Shown: positions 8,122 to 14,640 of the stretch, in pieces
How the letters are laid out: every line of letters begins with the position of its first letter
How positions within the stretch are numbered: the stretch's first letter is position 1
Source: Acidilobaceae archaeon
Lineage (GTDB): Archaea > Thermoproteota > Thermoprotei_A > Sulfolobales > Acidilobaceae
Assembly: GCA_027044005.1 (NCBI GenBank)
Contig: JALUDK010000348.1
Location: 1 to 25,247, forward strand
Length of the DNA stretch: 25,247 nt
Direction of reading: 5' to 3'
Program-made: the position numbers and the translations under genes
The notes under the pieces: generated by a model
What the model saw: only the letters and a program-made list of their open reading frames with translations
Database searches by the model: none
Told to the model about the DNA's origin: nothing

Positions 8122-8716
8122 CGAGGCTATAGCGGCTAAGATACTCGAGGACCTGGGGTATAGTGTTGTAGACAAGCATGTGCAGGTCGAGGTTGACGGG
8201 GTCCAGGTCTCGGATGTGGATCTTGTAGCCGAGAAGGATGGGGTTAGGTATGCCGTTGAGGTTAAGGCTGGCATGGCTGACGTGAACGCCGTCAGGCAGG
8301 CCTATGTCAATGCTAGGCTCACAGGCATGAAGCCACTCATAATAGCCCGGGGGGCCGATGATAGGGCGTTGAAGGTCTCCAAGAGGCTTGGCGTCGAGAT
8401 CATAACGCTCCCCGACCTAGTTATAGCCGGGGCCGATGATGTGAGGGAGATAGTCGAGGAGGCGATATGGAGCGCTATAGTGAGGATAGCGTCAATACCC
8501 AGGCACTGCGGCGAGCTGGATAGCACAGACCTTAAGGTGCTGGAGGCTATAGCCTCCACAGACACCATAACGGAGGCGGCCGATAAGCTCGGGGCAAGCG
8601 TGGGCGACGTGGCTAAGGTTCTAGATAAGCTAAGGCGTCTAGGCTTCATGCCCAAGCCCCAGAAGTATAGTATGGTCAAGGCGCTGGCATCGCTAACCCT
8701 AATCCTGTGCCGCTAG
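8096..8716 (+). CDS. PD-(D/E)XK (RecB-like) nuclease with C-terminal helix-turn-helix
   Basis: A 206-residue predicted endonuclease. The nuclease core shows the expected layout: a helix with E10, then VSDVDLVAEKDG (38-49) with D42 as the likely metal ligand, and YAVEVKAG (52-59) supplying the E55-x-K57 pair. A Gln/Tyr-containing helix follows (RQAYVNAR, 67-74), then the strand PLIIARG. This matches archaeal RecB-family proteins often annotated as recombinase RecB; their substrates are unknown. Residues about 140-190 form a helix-turn-helix (LKVLEAIA, TITEAADKLG, VAKVLDKLRRLGF), suggesting DNA targeting or autoregulation. The ATG at 8096 starts inside the upstream gene; an upstream GTG at 8048 would add residues that do not fit the family. 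A DNA repair or defence role is possible but not shown. Confidence 0.88.
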   Translation: MVGRSWRSSEAIAAKILEDLGYSVVDKHVQVEVDGVQVSDVDLVAEKDGVRYAVEVKAGMADVNAVRQAYVNARLTGMKPLIIARGADDRALKVSKRLGVEIITLPDLVIAGADDVREIVEEAIWSAIVRIASIPRHCGELDSTDLKVLEAIASTDTITEAADKLGASVGDVAKVLDKLRRLGFMPKPQKYSMVKALASLTLILCR

Positions 8717-8747
8717 CCTTATACCCCGTCGACTCCACCACATAGTG

Positions 8748-8818
8748 GGGGCGGCTGTGAAGAAGCCTGCGACGAGCTGAGCGATGCAATGATCAGGAAG
8801 AGCCGAACGAGCCGCCTC
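8748..8818 (+). ncRNA. Candidate structured small RNA (imperfect C/D-box-like)
   Basis: This fills most of the 138-bp gap between the nuclease and metallopeptidase genes. A TTATA at 8719-8723 predicts transcription from about 8748. A 7-bp stem begins there: GGCGGCT (8750-8756) with AGCCGCC (8810-8816). Inside lie a C-box-like GTGAAGA (8757-8763, one mismatch), a perfect D' CTGA (8777-8780), a C'-like ATGATCA (8789-8795, one mismatch) and a poor D (CCGA, 8803-8806). The first guide would be 13 nt, the second only 7 nt. It may be a C/D guide RNA, another RNA, or chance. Confidence 0.3.
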
Positions 8819-8854
8819 CTATAAGGGGATCCTCCTAGGGGGTGGCCCAAAGGA

Positions 8855-9271
8855 TTGCCTTCGAGGCTCAGATACGAGGAGGCCCCCGAGGTCTGTGTCA
8901 TAGTAGATATACTATCAGCCATGGAGGAGTTTAGCCATATAGATACCCGTAGAGTCTACTGTGTGAGGAGCTGGGGTAGTAGGAGTAGGGCGGTGGCCAG
9001 GATCTACGGGCTCCCGGGCCCCTGGGTAACGGTGTTGGGGCCCGGCTATGTTATAGAGGTGATCGGAGAACGCTTCTATAAGCTGCCCCTGGAGGATAGG
9101 GTTAAGACTATTATACACGAACTCCTACACATACCGTCAACCTTTAGCGGCGGACTTAGGCCCCACGGCAGGCTGGTTAATGGCAGGGTTGTAGGTAGGC
9201 TCTATAGGAGGGCTGTCCGCCTCGGCCTCCTGGATCGCATAGTTGAGTTGCTAGGCGATAGAGGCGGCTAG
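8855..9271 (+). CDS. Putative HExxH zinc metallopeptidase
   Basis: A 138-residue protein with a compact metallopeptidase signature: IIHELLHIPSTF places H88-E89-x-x-H92 on a helix, and GGLRPHGRLVN supplies H104 as a probable third zinc ligand. E89 would be the catalytic base. It resembles small archaeal/phage-type putative metallopeptidases with the HELLHIP...FSGG...HG pattern; their substrates are unknown. There is no signal peptide or membrane helix, so it should be cytosolic. The TTG at 8855 is chosen because GGGGGTGG (8838-8845) is a good SD with 9-nt spacing. The 3' end overlaps the convergent ATPase gene by 21 bp. Confidence 0.82.
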   Translation: MPSRLRYEEAPEVCVIVDILSAMEEFSHIDTRRVYCVRSWGSRSRAVARIYGLPGPWVTVLGPGYVIEVIGERFYKLPLEDRVKTIIHELLHIPSTFSGGLRPHGRLVNGRVVGRLYRRAVRLGLLDRIVELLGDRGG

Positions 9272-10231
9272 GGCTACGGTCCTCCTAGCCGCCTCCCTGG
9301 CCTTCTCCAGGGTGTCTGGTGGTGTGCGGTTCATCATTATCCCGATTCTTATGCATGGTCCCTTGCACTTGAGGTTTATGACCGCGTCTATGCTATCCCG
9401 TTGTACCTCGTATACTCCTAGGCGTTTTGCCATCTCGTCCTCTATTATCCTGTTGACTACTATTCCGGTTACCCCTGCTCCTAGGTCCTGGAGTGCCTGG
9501 ACCGTCTTTTCTACCTCGTATACTGGGAGGGGCTCGGGTGTTGCTACTAGGATGTAGCTAGTCCTTGCGTCGTCTGTCAGGTGGTTCATTAGGGTCTTGT
9601 ACCTGTCTTGGAGCTCGTATAGCTTGTCTAGAACCGGGTCGCGGGCTTCTGCCTTCTCCCCTATCACCCTGGATATGGAGTACTTAAGTGATGCTATCTT
9701 GGTCCTCAGCTCTATCAGGTTGCCTAGCCAGAACATGTAGGTCCTGGGCAGGTTTAGTATCCTGAGCGTGACTCCTGTGGGTGGCGTGTCCACTACTATA
9801 TAGTCGAAGTCCTTGTTAGTGTACAGGGTCTCCAGGTATCTTAGGTAGACCTCCTCCTCGAAGCCGGGGGAGTTCCTTATCGTGTCTGCCGCCTTCTCCA
9901 CGTTGAGGACCTTTAGTCCTGGCATTATCTGCTTGAGGAGCCTGCTGTACTCGGCGGTAAACTTCTTGGACTCCTTCTCGAGGTCGAACTGCATTGCGTA
10001 TAGGTTCCCGTCGATCCTCGTGATCTTATGGGTCTCCCTTAGGGAGAGGTATTTGACTAGGTGCTTAGCCTGGTCCAGGCTCACTATGAGGGTCCTGCCA
10101 CTCCTAGACAGGAGGTCCCCTAGCATTATGCTCACTGTCGTCTTTCCTACACCGCCCTTGCCTATGACTATTACTATGTGGGGCCTCCCACCTTTGCCCC
10201 TAACCACATCTGCTAGGGCCTCTAGTGTCAC
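9251..10231 (-). CDS. ArsA/Get3-family ATPase with an altered switch I
   Basis: A 326-residue single-unit P-loop ATPase of the ArsA/Get3 group (SIMIBI class). It has the deviant Walker A GKGGVGKTT (24-32) and the switch II segment DTPPTGVTLRILNLP (148-162), close to the family's DTAPTGHTLRLL. Where the family normally has DPAH(S) it has D53-Q-A-K-H-L, so the switch I/oxyanion region is altered. A CKGPC sequence (289-293) lies near the C-terminus; Get3 zinc binding instead uses CxxC. There is no second ATPase half, so it probably acts as a dimer. The start GTG overlaps the stop of the small upstream gene (GTGA), implying translational coupling. Tail-anchored protein targeting, metal handling or another switch role are all possible. 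Confidence 0.93.
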   Translation of the reverse strand: MTLEALADVVRGKGGRPHIVIVIGKGGVGKTTVSIMLGDLLSRSGRTLIVSLDQAKHLVKYLSLRETHKITRIDGNLYAMQFDLEKESKKFTAEYSRLLKQIMPGLKVLNVEKAADTIRNSPGFEEEVYLRYLETLYTNKDFDYIVVDTPPTGVTLRILNLPRTYMFWLGNLIELRTKIASLKYSISRVIGEKAEARDPVLDKLYELQDRYKTLMNHLTDDARTSYILVATPEPLPVYEVEKTVQALQDLGAGVTGIVVNRIIEDEMAKRLGVYEVQRDSIDAVINLKCKGPCIRIGIMMNRTPPDTLEKAREAARRTVALAASIA

Positions 10232-10542
10232 CAGTCACCACCCATGCTGCTGAAGTAGTCGCTGAGGAGGTCTCCGCCTAGGGCGTGCCTCTTCTCCATG
10301 ATTGCTATCTCCTCCTTGAGTAGTGGGGCTAGCTCCATGGAGAGGGTTAGGGGGGCGAAGGGCATCCCGACTAGGCCCCCCATTACTATGGTTAGGAATG
10401 CGTTCTCCATCTCGAGGTACTGGAGCTGGAGGGCCTCGACGCTGTGCTCCCTCATAGCCTGGCCCATCCCGAATATGAAGAGACCCAGTTCCTTGGCCAT
10501 TCCCCTGAGCGCGCTGGTTATCTCCCTTAGGATTCTTCCCAC
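10228..10542 (-). CDS. Small helical protein coupled to the ArsA-like ATPase
   Basis: About 104 residues, unrecognised. It is almost entirely helical: an amphipathic N-terminal half (REITSALRGMAKELGLFIFG), a middle helix (REHSVEALQLQYLEMENAF), then a hydrophobic stretch (TIVMGGLVGMPFAPLTLSM) long enough for one membrane helix or a helical hairpin, and a charged tail. Its stop overlaps the start of the ATPase gene by 4 nt, so it is probably a partner or regulator of that ATPase. The GTG at 10542 is chosen because the TATA box at 10565-10572 lies 26 bp upstream, giving a leaderless message; an in-frame ATG at 10560 lies upstream of that predicted start and remains the alternative (110 residues). 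Confidence 0.75.
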   Translation of the reverse strand: MGRILREITSALRGMAKELGLFIFGMGQAMREHSVEALQLQYLEMENAFLTIVMGGLVGMPFAPLTLSMELAPLLKEEIAIMEKRHALGGDLLSDYFSSMGGDW

Positions 10543-10564
10543 TATCAACACTCGCCCCATTTAT

Positions 10565-10572
10565 TAATAAAA
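10565..10572 (-). promoter_or_regulatory. TATA box of the ArsA-like operon
   Basis: TTTATTAA on the minus strand, centred 26 bp upstream of the GTG at 10542. Together with the oligo-T tract at 10588-10593 it separates this operon from cstA. Confidence 0.5.
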
Positions 10573-10587
10573 TGGGTGTGCCTGGGG

Positions 10588-10593
10588 AAAAAA
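10588..10593 (-). terminator. Oligo-T terminator of cstA
   Basis: Six T residues on the minus strand, 10 bp past the cstA stop and just before the next TATA box. Short oligo-T tracts of this kind end transcription by archaeal RNA polymerase. Confidence 0.5.
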
Positions 10594-10603
10594 GCCTCGC
10601 GCT

Positions 10604-12379
10604 CTAGACTGCGGCTCTCGCCCTGGAAAGGCCCTTGGAGAATAGTACTATCAGCACTAGGTTTAGTATTAGCGAGACCAGTGCTATAGAGCCCGCGCCC
10701 ACCTGCTGGATCAGTGGCAACTTCGTCGCTACTACCACTAGCCACCATGCCAGTCCTACTGTGACGGTTACCCAGAGGAACATTGCGGGCACTAGGATGA
10801 GCCAGCTGTAGGCGCCCCTCACCCTGAGCACTGCGTATACCCATAGAGCTGATGTGAGTAGTGCCAGGGCTGCTAGCATCTGGTTTACTCCTGCGAATGC
10901 TGGCCATACCACCCTGAAGGCTGCAACCTCCTTGCCCCCGACCTCTACTATCGGGTATGCCATGGCGCTGCCTATCAGGACTACTATTAGGCTTGCTACC
11001 CACTTGTTGGCTAGGACCGTGTATAGGGGCTTGCTTACCCTCTCCATCCAGTCTATCATCTCCTGGAACGCGAACCTGGCTAGCCTAGTGGCTGTGTCTA
11101 GCGTGGTCATTACGAATAGGATTAGTGATATGACTGCGAATAGCTTGAACACGGAGAAGGCCGTCGCGTAGTCTACCCCTATCCTTGACAGCCCTGTTCC
11201 AAGCATGTATCCGTATCCAACCGCGAACCTTGCCACCGGGCTCAGTTCTAGTATGTTCTCCTTGAACACGCCAGCTTCCTTTAGCACGCTGGCGTCCCAG
11301 GCTAGGCTTATCGGTATTATTACTGCTAGCGTTGATAGTGCACCCTCAGTTAGCATTGCACCGTAGCCGACGAATAGGCCCTCCAGCTCGCTGGCCAGCT
11401 GCTTGCTTGTGGTGCCCGACGAGACTAGGGAGTGGAATCCGCTAAGGGAGCCGCAGGCTATGATGAGTGGTATTGCAGGCCAGAATGGTGTGGGCTGGTT
11501 GGCGAATCCTGCTATCTTTGGCGAGAAGCTGGTGTAAGCTGGGCCCAGTAGGACCTTGTCTGCCACCAGTATGCCTCCTATCACTGATAGTCCTACGAAG
11601 GTGAATAGTATGTAACTGTTGGTGAAGTCTCTGGGTTGTAGTAGGTACCATACTGGTAGGCTGGCTGCTAGTATCGCGTATATGCCTAGTATTATGACCC
11701 ACTTGTGGTATGCGTTCCAGTTCTCTGCGGGTCCTATGTAGAATGGGGTGTAGTAGCTGTAGTAGAAGGCTCCAGCGACTAGGGCTAGCGTGATCAGGGT
11801 CGCGATCCTCGTGTCTAGGCCTATCCTGTACATCATTATGCCCATGAATAGGGCTATGGGCATGTATAGGATTGAGAGTGTAGCGGCGCTGGGGGAGCTT
11901 ACGAATAGTACCGCTGCTATGCTAGCGAAGGCTGCGTATACTAGTAGTAGGGCCATGAAGGTGTAGGCTAGGAATATGTACCTAGCCTTCCTACCCATCA
12001 CCGATTCGCTGACGCTCATGATGGATATACCACCGTGCCTGACGCTTGCCATTAGCGCTAGGTAGTCGTGTACTGTTCCTATGAACACGTTACCGAATAG
12101 TACCCAGAGTAGTGGCAGGGCCCATCCGTATGCCATGGCTATTGCAGGGCCTACTATGGGTCCTGCACCAGCTATGCTGGCGAAGTGGTGCCCGAAGAGG
12201 ACGTACTTGTTCGCAGGGACATAGTCGACACCGTCGAACTTCTCTATGGCCGGCGTGGGCGAGTCCGCCCTTGCCCTCACGATCTTCTCCTGTAGGACCT
12301 TCCTCCCATAGAACATGTAGGCTACGGTATAGATCGCAAGGACTATCACCACAAGCTCTATAACGTAAGTCCCGGGCAC
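10604..12379 (-). CDS. cstA: Carbon starvation protein CstA family transporter
   Basis: A 591-residue polytopic membrane protein with well over ten hydrophobic segments. CstA hallmarks are present: DYVPANKYVLFGHHFASIAG at 52-71, then GPIVGPA (73-79), GNVFIGTVHDY (96-106) and the SLSGFHSLVSSGTTSKQLAS stretch (311-330). Bacterial relatives take up pyruvate or peptides; the archaeal substrate is unknown. The start is a GTG preceded 4 nt upstream by GGAGGTGATC (12384-12393), which matches the 16S 3' end along its whole length and contains the stop codon of the upstream small gene, so translation is tightly coupled. Length is on the short side for the family (bacterial CstA is about 700), with no large C-terminal extension. 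Confidence 0.95.
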   Translation of the reverse strand: MPGTYVIELVVIVLAIYTVAYMFYGRKVLQEKIVRARADSPTPAIEKFDGVDYVPANKYVLFGHHFASIAGAGPIVGPAIAMAYGWALPLLWVLFGNVFIGTVHDYLALMASVRHGGISIMSVSESVMGRKARYIFLAYTFMALLLVYAAFASIAAVLFVSSPSAATLSILYMPIALFMGIMMYRIGLDTRIATLITLALVAGAFYYSYYTPFYIGPAENWNAYHKWVIILGIYAILAASLPVWYLLQPRDFTNSYILFTFVGLSVIGGILVADKVLLGPAYTSFSPKIAGFANQPTPFWPAIPLIIACGSLSGFHSLVSSGTTSKQLASELEGLFVGYGAMLTEGALSTLAVIIPISLAWDASVLKEAGVFKENILELSPVARFAVGYGYMLGTGLSRIGVDYATAFSVFKLFAVISLILFVMTTLDTATRLARFAFQEMIDWMERVSKPLYTVLANKWVASLIVVLIGSAMAYPIVEVGGKEVAAFRVVWPAFAGVNQMLAALALLTSALWVYAVLRVRGAYSWLILVPAMFLWVTVTVGLAWWLVVVATKLPLIQQVGAGSIALVSLILNLVLIVLFSKGLSRARAAV

Positions 12380-12383
12380 ACGT

Positions 12384-12393
12384 GATCACCTCC
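12384..12393 (-). promoter_or_regulatory. Full-length Shine-Dalgarno site of cstA containing the upstream stop codon
   Basis: The minus strand reads GGAGGTGATC, pairing with the archaeal anti-SD throughout. The TGA at 12386-12388 ends the 73-residue gene, so ribosomes finishing that gene sit on the cstA initiation site, 4 nt before its GTG. Confidence 0.7.
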
Positions 12394-12607
12394 CCGCCTT
12401 CCTCTTTATTACAGCTGGCGTCTCTCCAAACCACAGGGCTGGCCCTATCAGTATCATGAACCAGGCTACTATGGTCATTATGGCGTCGCTGGACGTCGCT
12501 TCCTTGCTACCTATAGCCCCACTACCAGCCCCACTTGCTATGATGTATAGGAATATTAAGAGGCCGATGATAGTCAGCGCGGCCCCTAGGGCCTCTTTCG
12601 GATCCAC
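12386..12607 (-). CDS. Small two-helix membrane protein upstream of cstA
   Basis: A 73-residue protein with two predicted membrane helices, ALGAALTIIGLLIFLYIIAS (about 6-25) and a second around IMTIVAWFMILIGPALWFG (43-61), joined by a short Ser/Gly-rich loop and ending in a basic tail (VIKRKAGR). I know no named family. It is the first gene of the cstA operon, and its stop codon lies inside the cstA SD. It may be an accessory subunit of the transporter; bacterial CstA-type genes also travel with a small protein (YbdD/YjiX), but that one is soluble and not similar. GTG start at 12607. Confidence 0.72.
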   Translation of the reverse strand: MDPKEALGAALTIIGLLIFLYIIASGAGSGAIGSKEATSSDAIMTIVAWFMILIGPALWFGETPAVIKRKAGR

Positions 12608-12634
12608 GGCTGGGACACCCCCTAATTAGTCTAC

Positions 12635-12653
12635 TGGTTTTATCATGAAACCA
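12635..12653. promoter_or_regulatory. Inverted repeat over the cstA operon promoter
   Basis: TGGTTT (12635-12640), 7 nt, AAACCA (12648-12653). It covers the AT-rich GATAAAAC that is the likely minus-strand TATA box, about 28 bp before the expected transcription start. A third GGTTTC copy lies at 12669-12674. A repressor site is plausible; no regulator gene is identified. Confidence 0.35.
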
Positions 12654-12686
12654 CTAACAAGGTTATAAGGTTTCTTACACAAATTT

Positions 12687-12705
12687 GATATATCAACGAT
12701 ATATC
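12687..12705. promoter_or_regulatory. Paired GATATATC palindromes at the promoter of the unknown membrane operon
   Basis: The self-complementary octamer GATATATC occurs at 12687-12694 and 12698-12705, 3 bp apart. The second copy is also the best TATA box for the plus-strand gene at 12748 (transcript start near 12728-12732, then a GGGAGGT SD). Confidence 0.4.
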
Positions 12706-12747
12706 ATATCAGTGGATGGTATTCCCGCGAGTGGGAGGTTTGCCTAG

Positions 12748-13437
12748 GTGGAGCTGGATATACCACAGTACCTGCGAGACGCTATGGTCGTACTGTTCCT
12801 AGCCTCGCTTCCAAGTGTAGCATGGTTCTTCAGGATGCGTAGGATCATGCTCAACCGCCAGATACTAATCATACGATCCCTCGAATCCGTATTCAAGCCT
12901 AGGGATAAGCGGTACTGGGTCCTAGGCTACCTAGTAGGCTTCGCCGCCCGCTACTGGATCTACCAGGGTCCACTAGCTAAGGTCAACATTACATACACTG
13001 TCCCCCCGTACCACGCCTTCTTCTACATACCTGTAATAGTGCTGGGTAGGAAGAAGGAGAAGCTAGAGATAGAGCTAGAGTCGAGGTATAAGCTCAGGGA
13101 TATCGGGGTAGCCCACGTGTACTCGACGATTATGAGGAGCGTCCGTGTCCCGGTGGAGCGTGATGTGAGGGAGAGGCTCAAGAATGCTAAGGTAGATAGC
13201 GTGAGGGTTGCAGGCAGGAAGTATAAGGCAGCATACACCAGCCGGGAGGCGCTGGAGAGGGCTATAAGGCTAGCCGAGGATCTATCAGGGATAGGGTATG
13301 TTCATAGGGTTACAGTGGATACTAGGTCTAGGAGGATCGCCGCATCCATAACCTTAAAGAGCATCGACTACATAGGGGACTATGTCAAGAGGCTACTACA
13401 GGAACTTGAGGAACTGTCGACTGGTGAAAGGGTTTGA
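12748..13437 (+). CDS. Hypothetical membrane-anchored protein
   Basis: A 229-residue protein I cannot assign. It has one clear N-terminal membrane helix (AMVVLFLASLPSVAWFF, about 12-28) followed by a basic stretch (RMRR), and a weaker hydrophobic segment near VLGYLVGFAARYWIY (58-72). The rest looks soluble and basic, mixing strands and helices, with repeated alternation such as VHRVTVDTRSRRIAASITL near 185-203. The GTG start has a good SD, GGGAGGT, 8 nt upstream. The stop overlaps the next gene's TTG start (TTGA), so the two are translationally coupled and probably act together. Confidence 0.75.
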   Translation: MELDIPQYLRDAMVVLFLASLPSVAWFFRMRRIMLNRQILIIRSLESVFKPRDKRYWVLGYLVGFAARYWIYQGPLAKVNITYTVPPYHAFFYIPVIVLGRKKEKLEIELESRYKLRDIGVAHVYSTIMRSVRVPVERDVRERLKNAKVDSVRVAGRKYKAAYTSREALERAIRLAEDLSGIGYVHRVTVDTRSRRIAASITLKSIDYIGDYVKRLLQELEELSTGERV

Positions 13438-14144
13438 GGCTAACGGGGGCCGAGGCTCTGCTCGTTGAGAGGCTACTAACAGCAATGGGCATGGAGCCCG
13501 TGGAGCCTCCGGATAGCAGGCCCTCTGGCGACCCTATAGTGTGGGCACTGTGGAAGATCTTAGAGGCTAGGAGGATGGAGGGGGCTGAGAAGAGCAGGGA
13601 GGTCGCCGCGGTACTATCCTGGGCCGTGGACCTCCTCCCGCGGGAGGAGGTTGAGAGGTCCCTCAGGACCCCTCTTATACCCGCAAACCCCGGCCCTACC
13701 TCGGTCTTTAGGCTGGCCACACTCCTCAGGAGCTACATGTTGAAGCCGAGGCTGGAGACACTGATGGATGTTGCATGGGGTATACGGGCCGAGGTTGGCC
13801 GGCCGTGTAGCCCTGATCTACGAGTGATGGCTGAGAGGGATAGGCTTGAGAGGATTATGGCGAAGCTTGGATTAGCTATAGGCCTCCTATTCTCCGCCTT
13901 CTTCGTGGCCAGTATTCTGCTGGCTGCTAGCATAGCGATAGTCTCTGTGATGATCATCGTGATGGGCCTTGTATGGTATATGGTCAGGTCTTATGGCGTG
14001 AGGTATGCAACGCTCAACGCGGAGCTTGCATGGGCAGAGTGTAGCGTTAGGGATCCCGAGGATCTTGCCAGACTCATACTGGGATATACCCCTATGCAGC
14101 TTCTTGCCGATCTCCTGGGCGATACTGGATCACGGCGCCAGTAG
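13434..14144 (+). CDS. Hypothetical protein with a C-terminal-half helical hairpin in the membrane
   Basis: A 236-residue protein of unknown function. A soluble helical N-terminal region of about 135 residues is followed by two adjacent membrane helices (about 143-163 and 165-184) and a 50-residue soluble tail. Both soluble parts should lie on the same side of the membrane, in contrast to the single-anchor partner encoded just upstream. The TTG start overlaps the previous stop by 4 nt. At the other end it overlaps the convergent gene at 14092-14514 by 53 bp, the largest overlap in the window. Confidence 0.75.
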   Translation: MRLTGAEALLVERLLTAMGMEPVEPPDSRPSGDPIVWALWKILEARRMEGAEKSREVAAVLSWAVDLLPREEVERSLRTPLIPANPGPTSVFRLATLLRSYMLKPRLETLMDVAWGIRAEVGRPCSPDLRVMAERDRLERIMAKLGLAIGLLFSAFFVASILLAASIAIVSVMIIVMGLVWYMVRSYGVRYATLNAELAWAECSVRDPEDLARLILGYTPMQLLADLLGDTGSRRQ

Positions 14145-14514
14145 ACCAGTCAACAAATACAACCCTGCCGAACCCGGCGTCCTTTAGCTTTCCCTCGGCG
14201 TCCTCTAATATCCTCTTCCACACCTGCCAGTTTATGAACCGGCAGAAGTTGCATCCCGGGTCGCTTCCCGAGTAGTCTATAATCACGTATAGGGTACTCA
14301 TGTCGTAGGATAGCCTGAGCCTCTTCACCGCCCCGCTAGATACTAGGTCGTAGTCGTACCCTGGTATGATCACCGTGGAGAGGACCTGTTCCGCTCTCCT
14401 TAGCCTCTCTAGGTGCTCTCCCCCGCTGGCGACCTGGATTCCCTCCCGCCTGGCCGCGCCTATCCTATTGTAGAGGTCCCTGAATAGTATCCTCCTGAGC
14501 CGATCCCCGATCAA
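14092..14514 (-). CDS. Hypothetical protein with a CxxC motif
   Basis: A 140-residue soluble protein, unrecognised. A helical N-terminal half rich in Arg (RLRRILFRDLYNRIGAARRE) leads to a beta-rich half: LRLSYDMSTLYVIIDYSG, then GCNFCRFINWQVWKR with the only cysteines (C88, C91), then GRVVFVDWSTGAVIQY. One CxxC could bind metal only with other ligands or between subunits, or act as a redox pair. The TTG at 14514 is the only sensible start, with an AT-rich ATATTAG box about 35 bp upstream. The final 53 bp overlap the convergent membrane-protein gene. Confidence 0.7.
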   Translation of the reverse strand: MIGDRLRRILFRDLYNRIGAARREGIQVASGGEHLERLRRAEQVLSTVIIPGYDYDLVSSGAVKRLRLSYDMSTLYVIIDYSGSDPGCNFCRFINWQVWKRILEDAEGKLKDAGFGRVVFVDWSTGAVIQYRPGDRQEAA

Positions 14515-14583
14515 GCTAACCAGGCCCGTTAGTGCCCAGGGGCTGGCAGGCTAATATCTGTTAGTTAGTGTGTCCATGTTCCC

Positions 14584-14625
14584 ACCGTATAGACCCTAGG
14601 ATTAAGCCGAGCCGGGCTATACGGT
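14584..14625 (+). promoter_or_regulatory. Nine-bp inverted repeat upstream of the ABM-domain gene
   Basis: ACCGTATAG (14584-14592) and CTATACGGT (14617-14625) pair perfectly around 24 nt; CCC (14594-14596) and GGG (14614-14616) can extend the stem past a one-base bulge. A TAATATC at 14552-14558 would start the transcript near 14581, which would make this a hairpin at the 5' end of the leader. Alternatively ATTAAG at 14601-14606 is the TATA box and the arms are an operator around it. Confidence 0.45.
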
Positions 14626-14640
14626 TTAGCGGTGCTAGCT

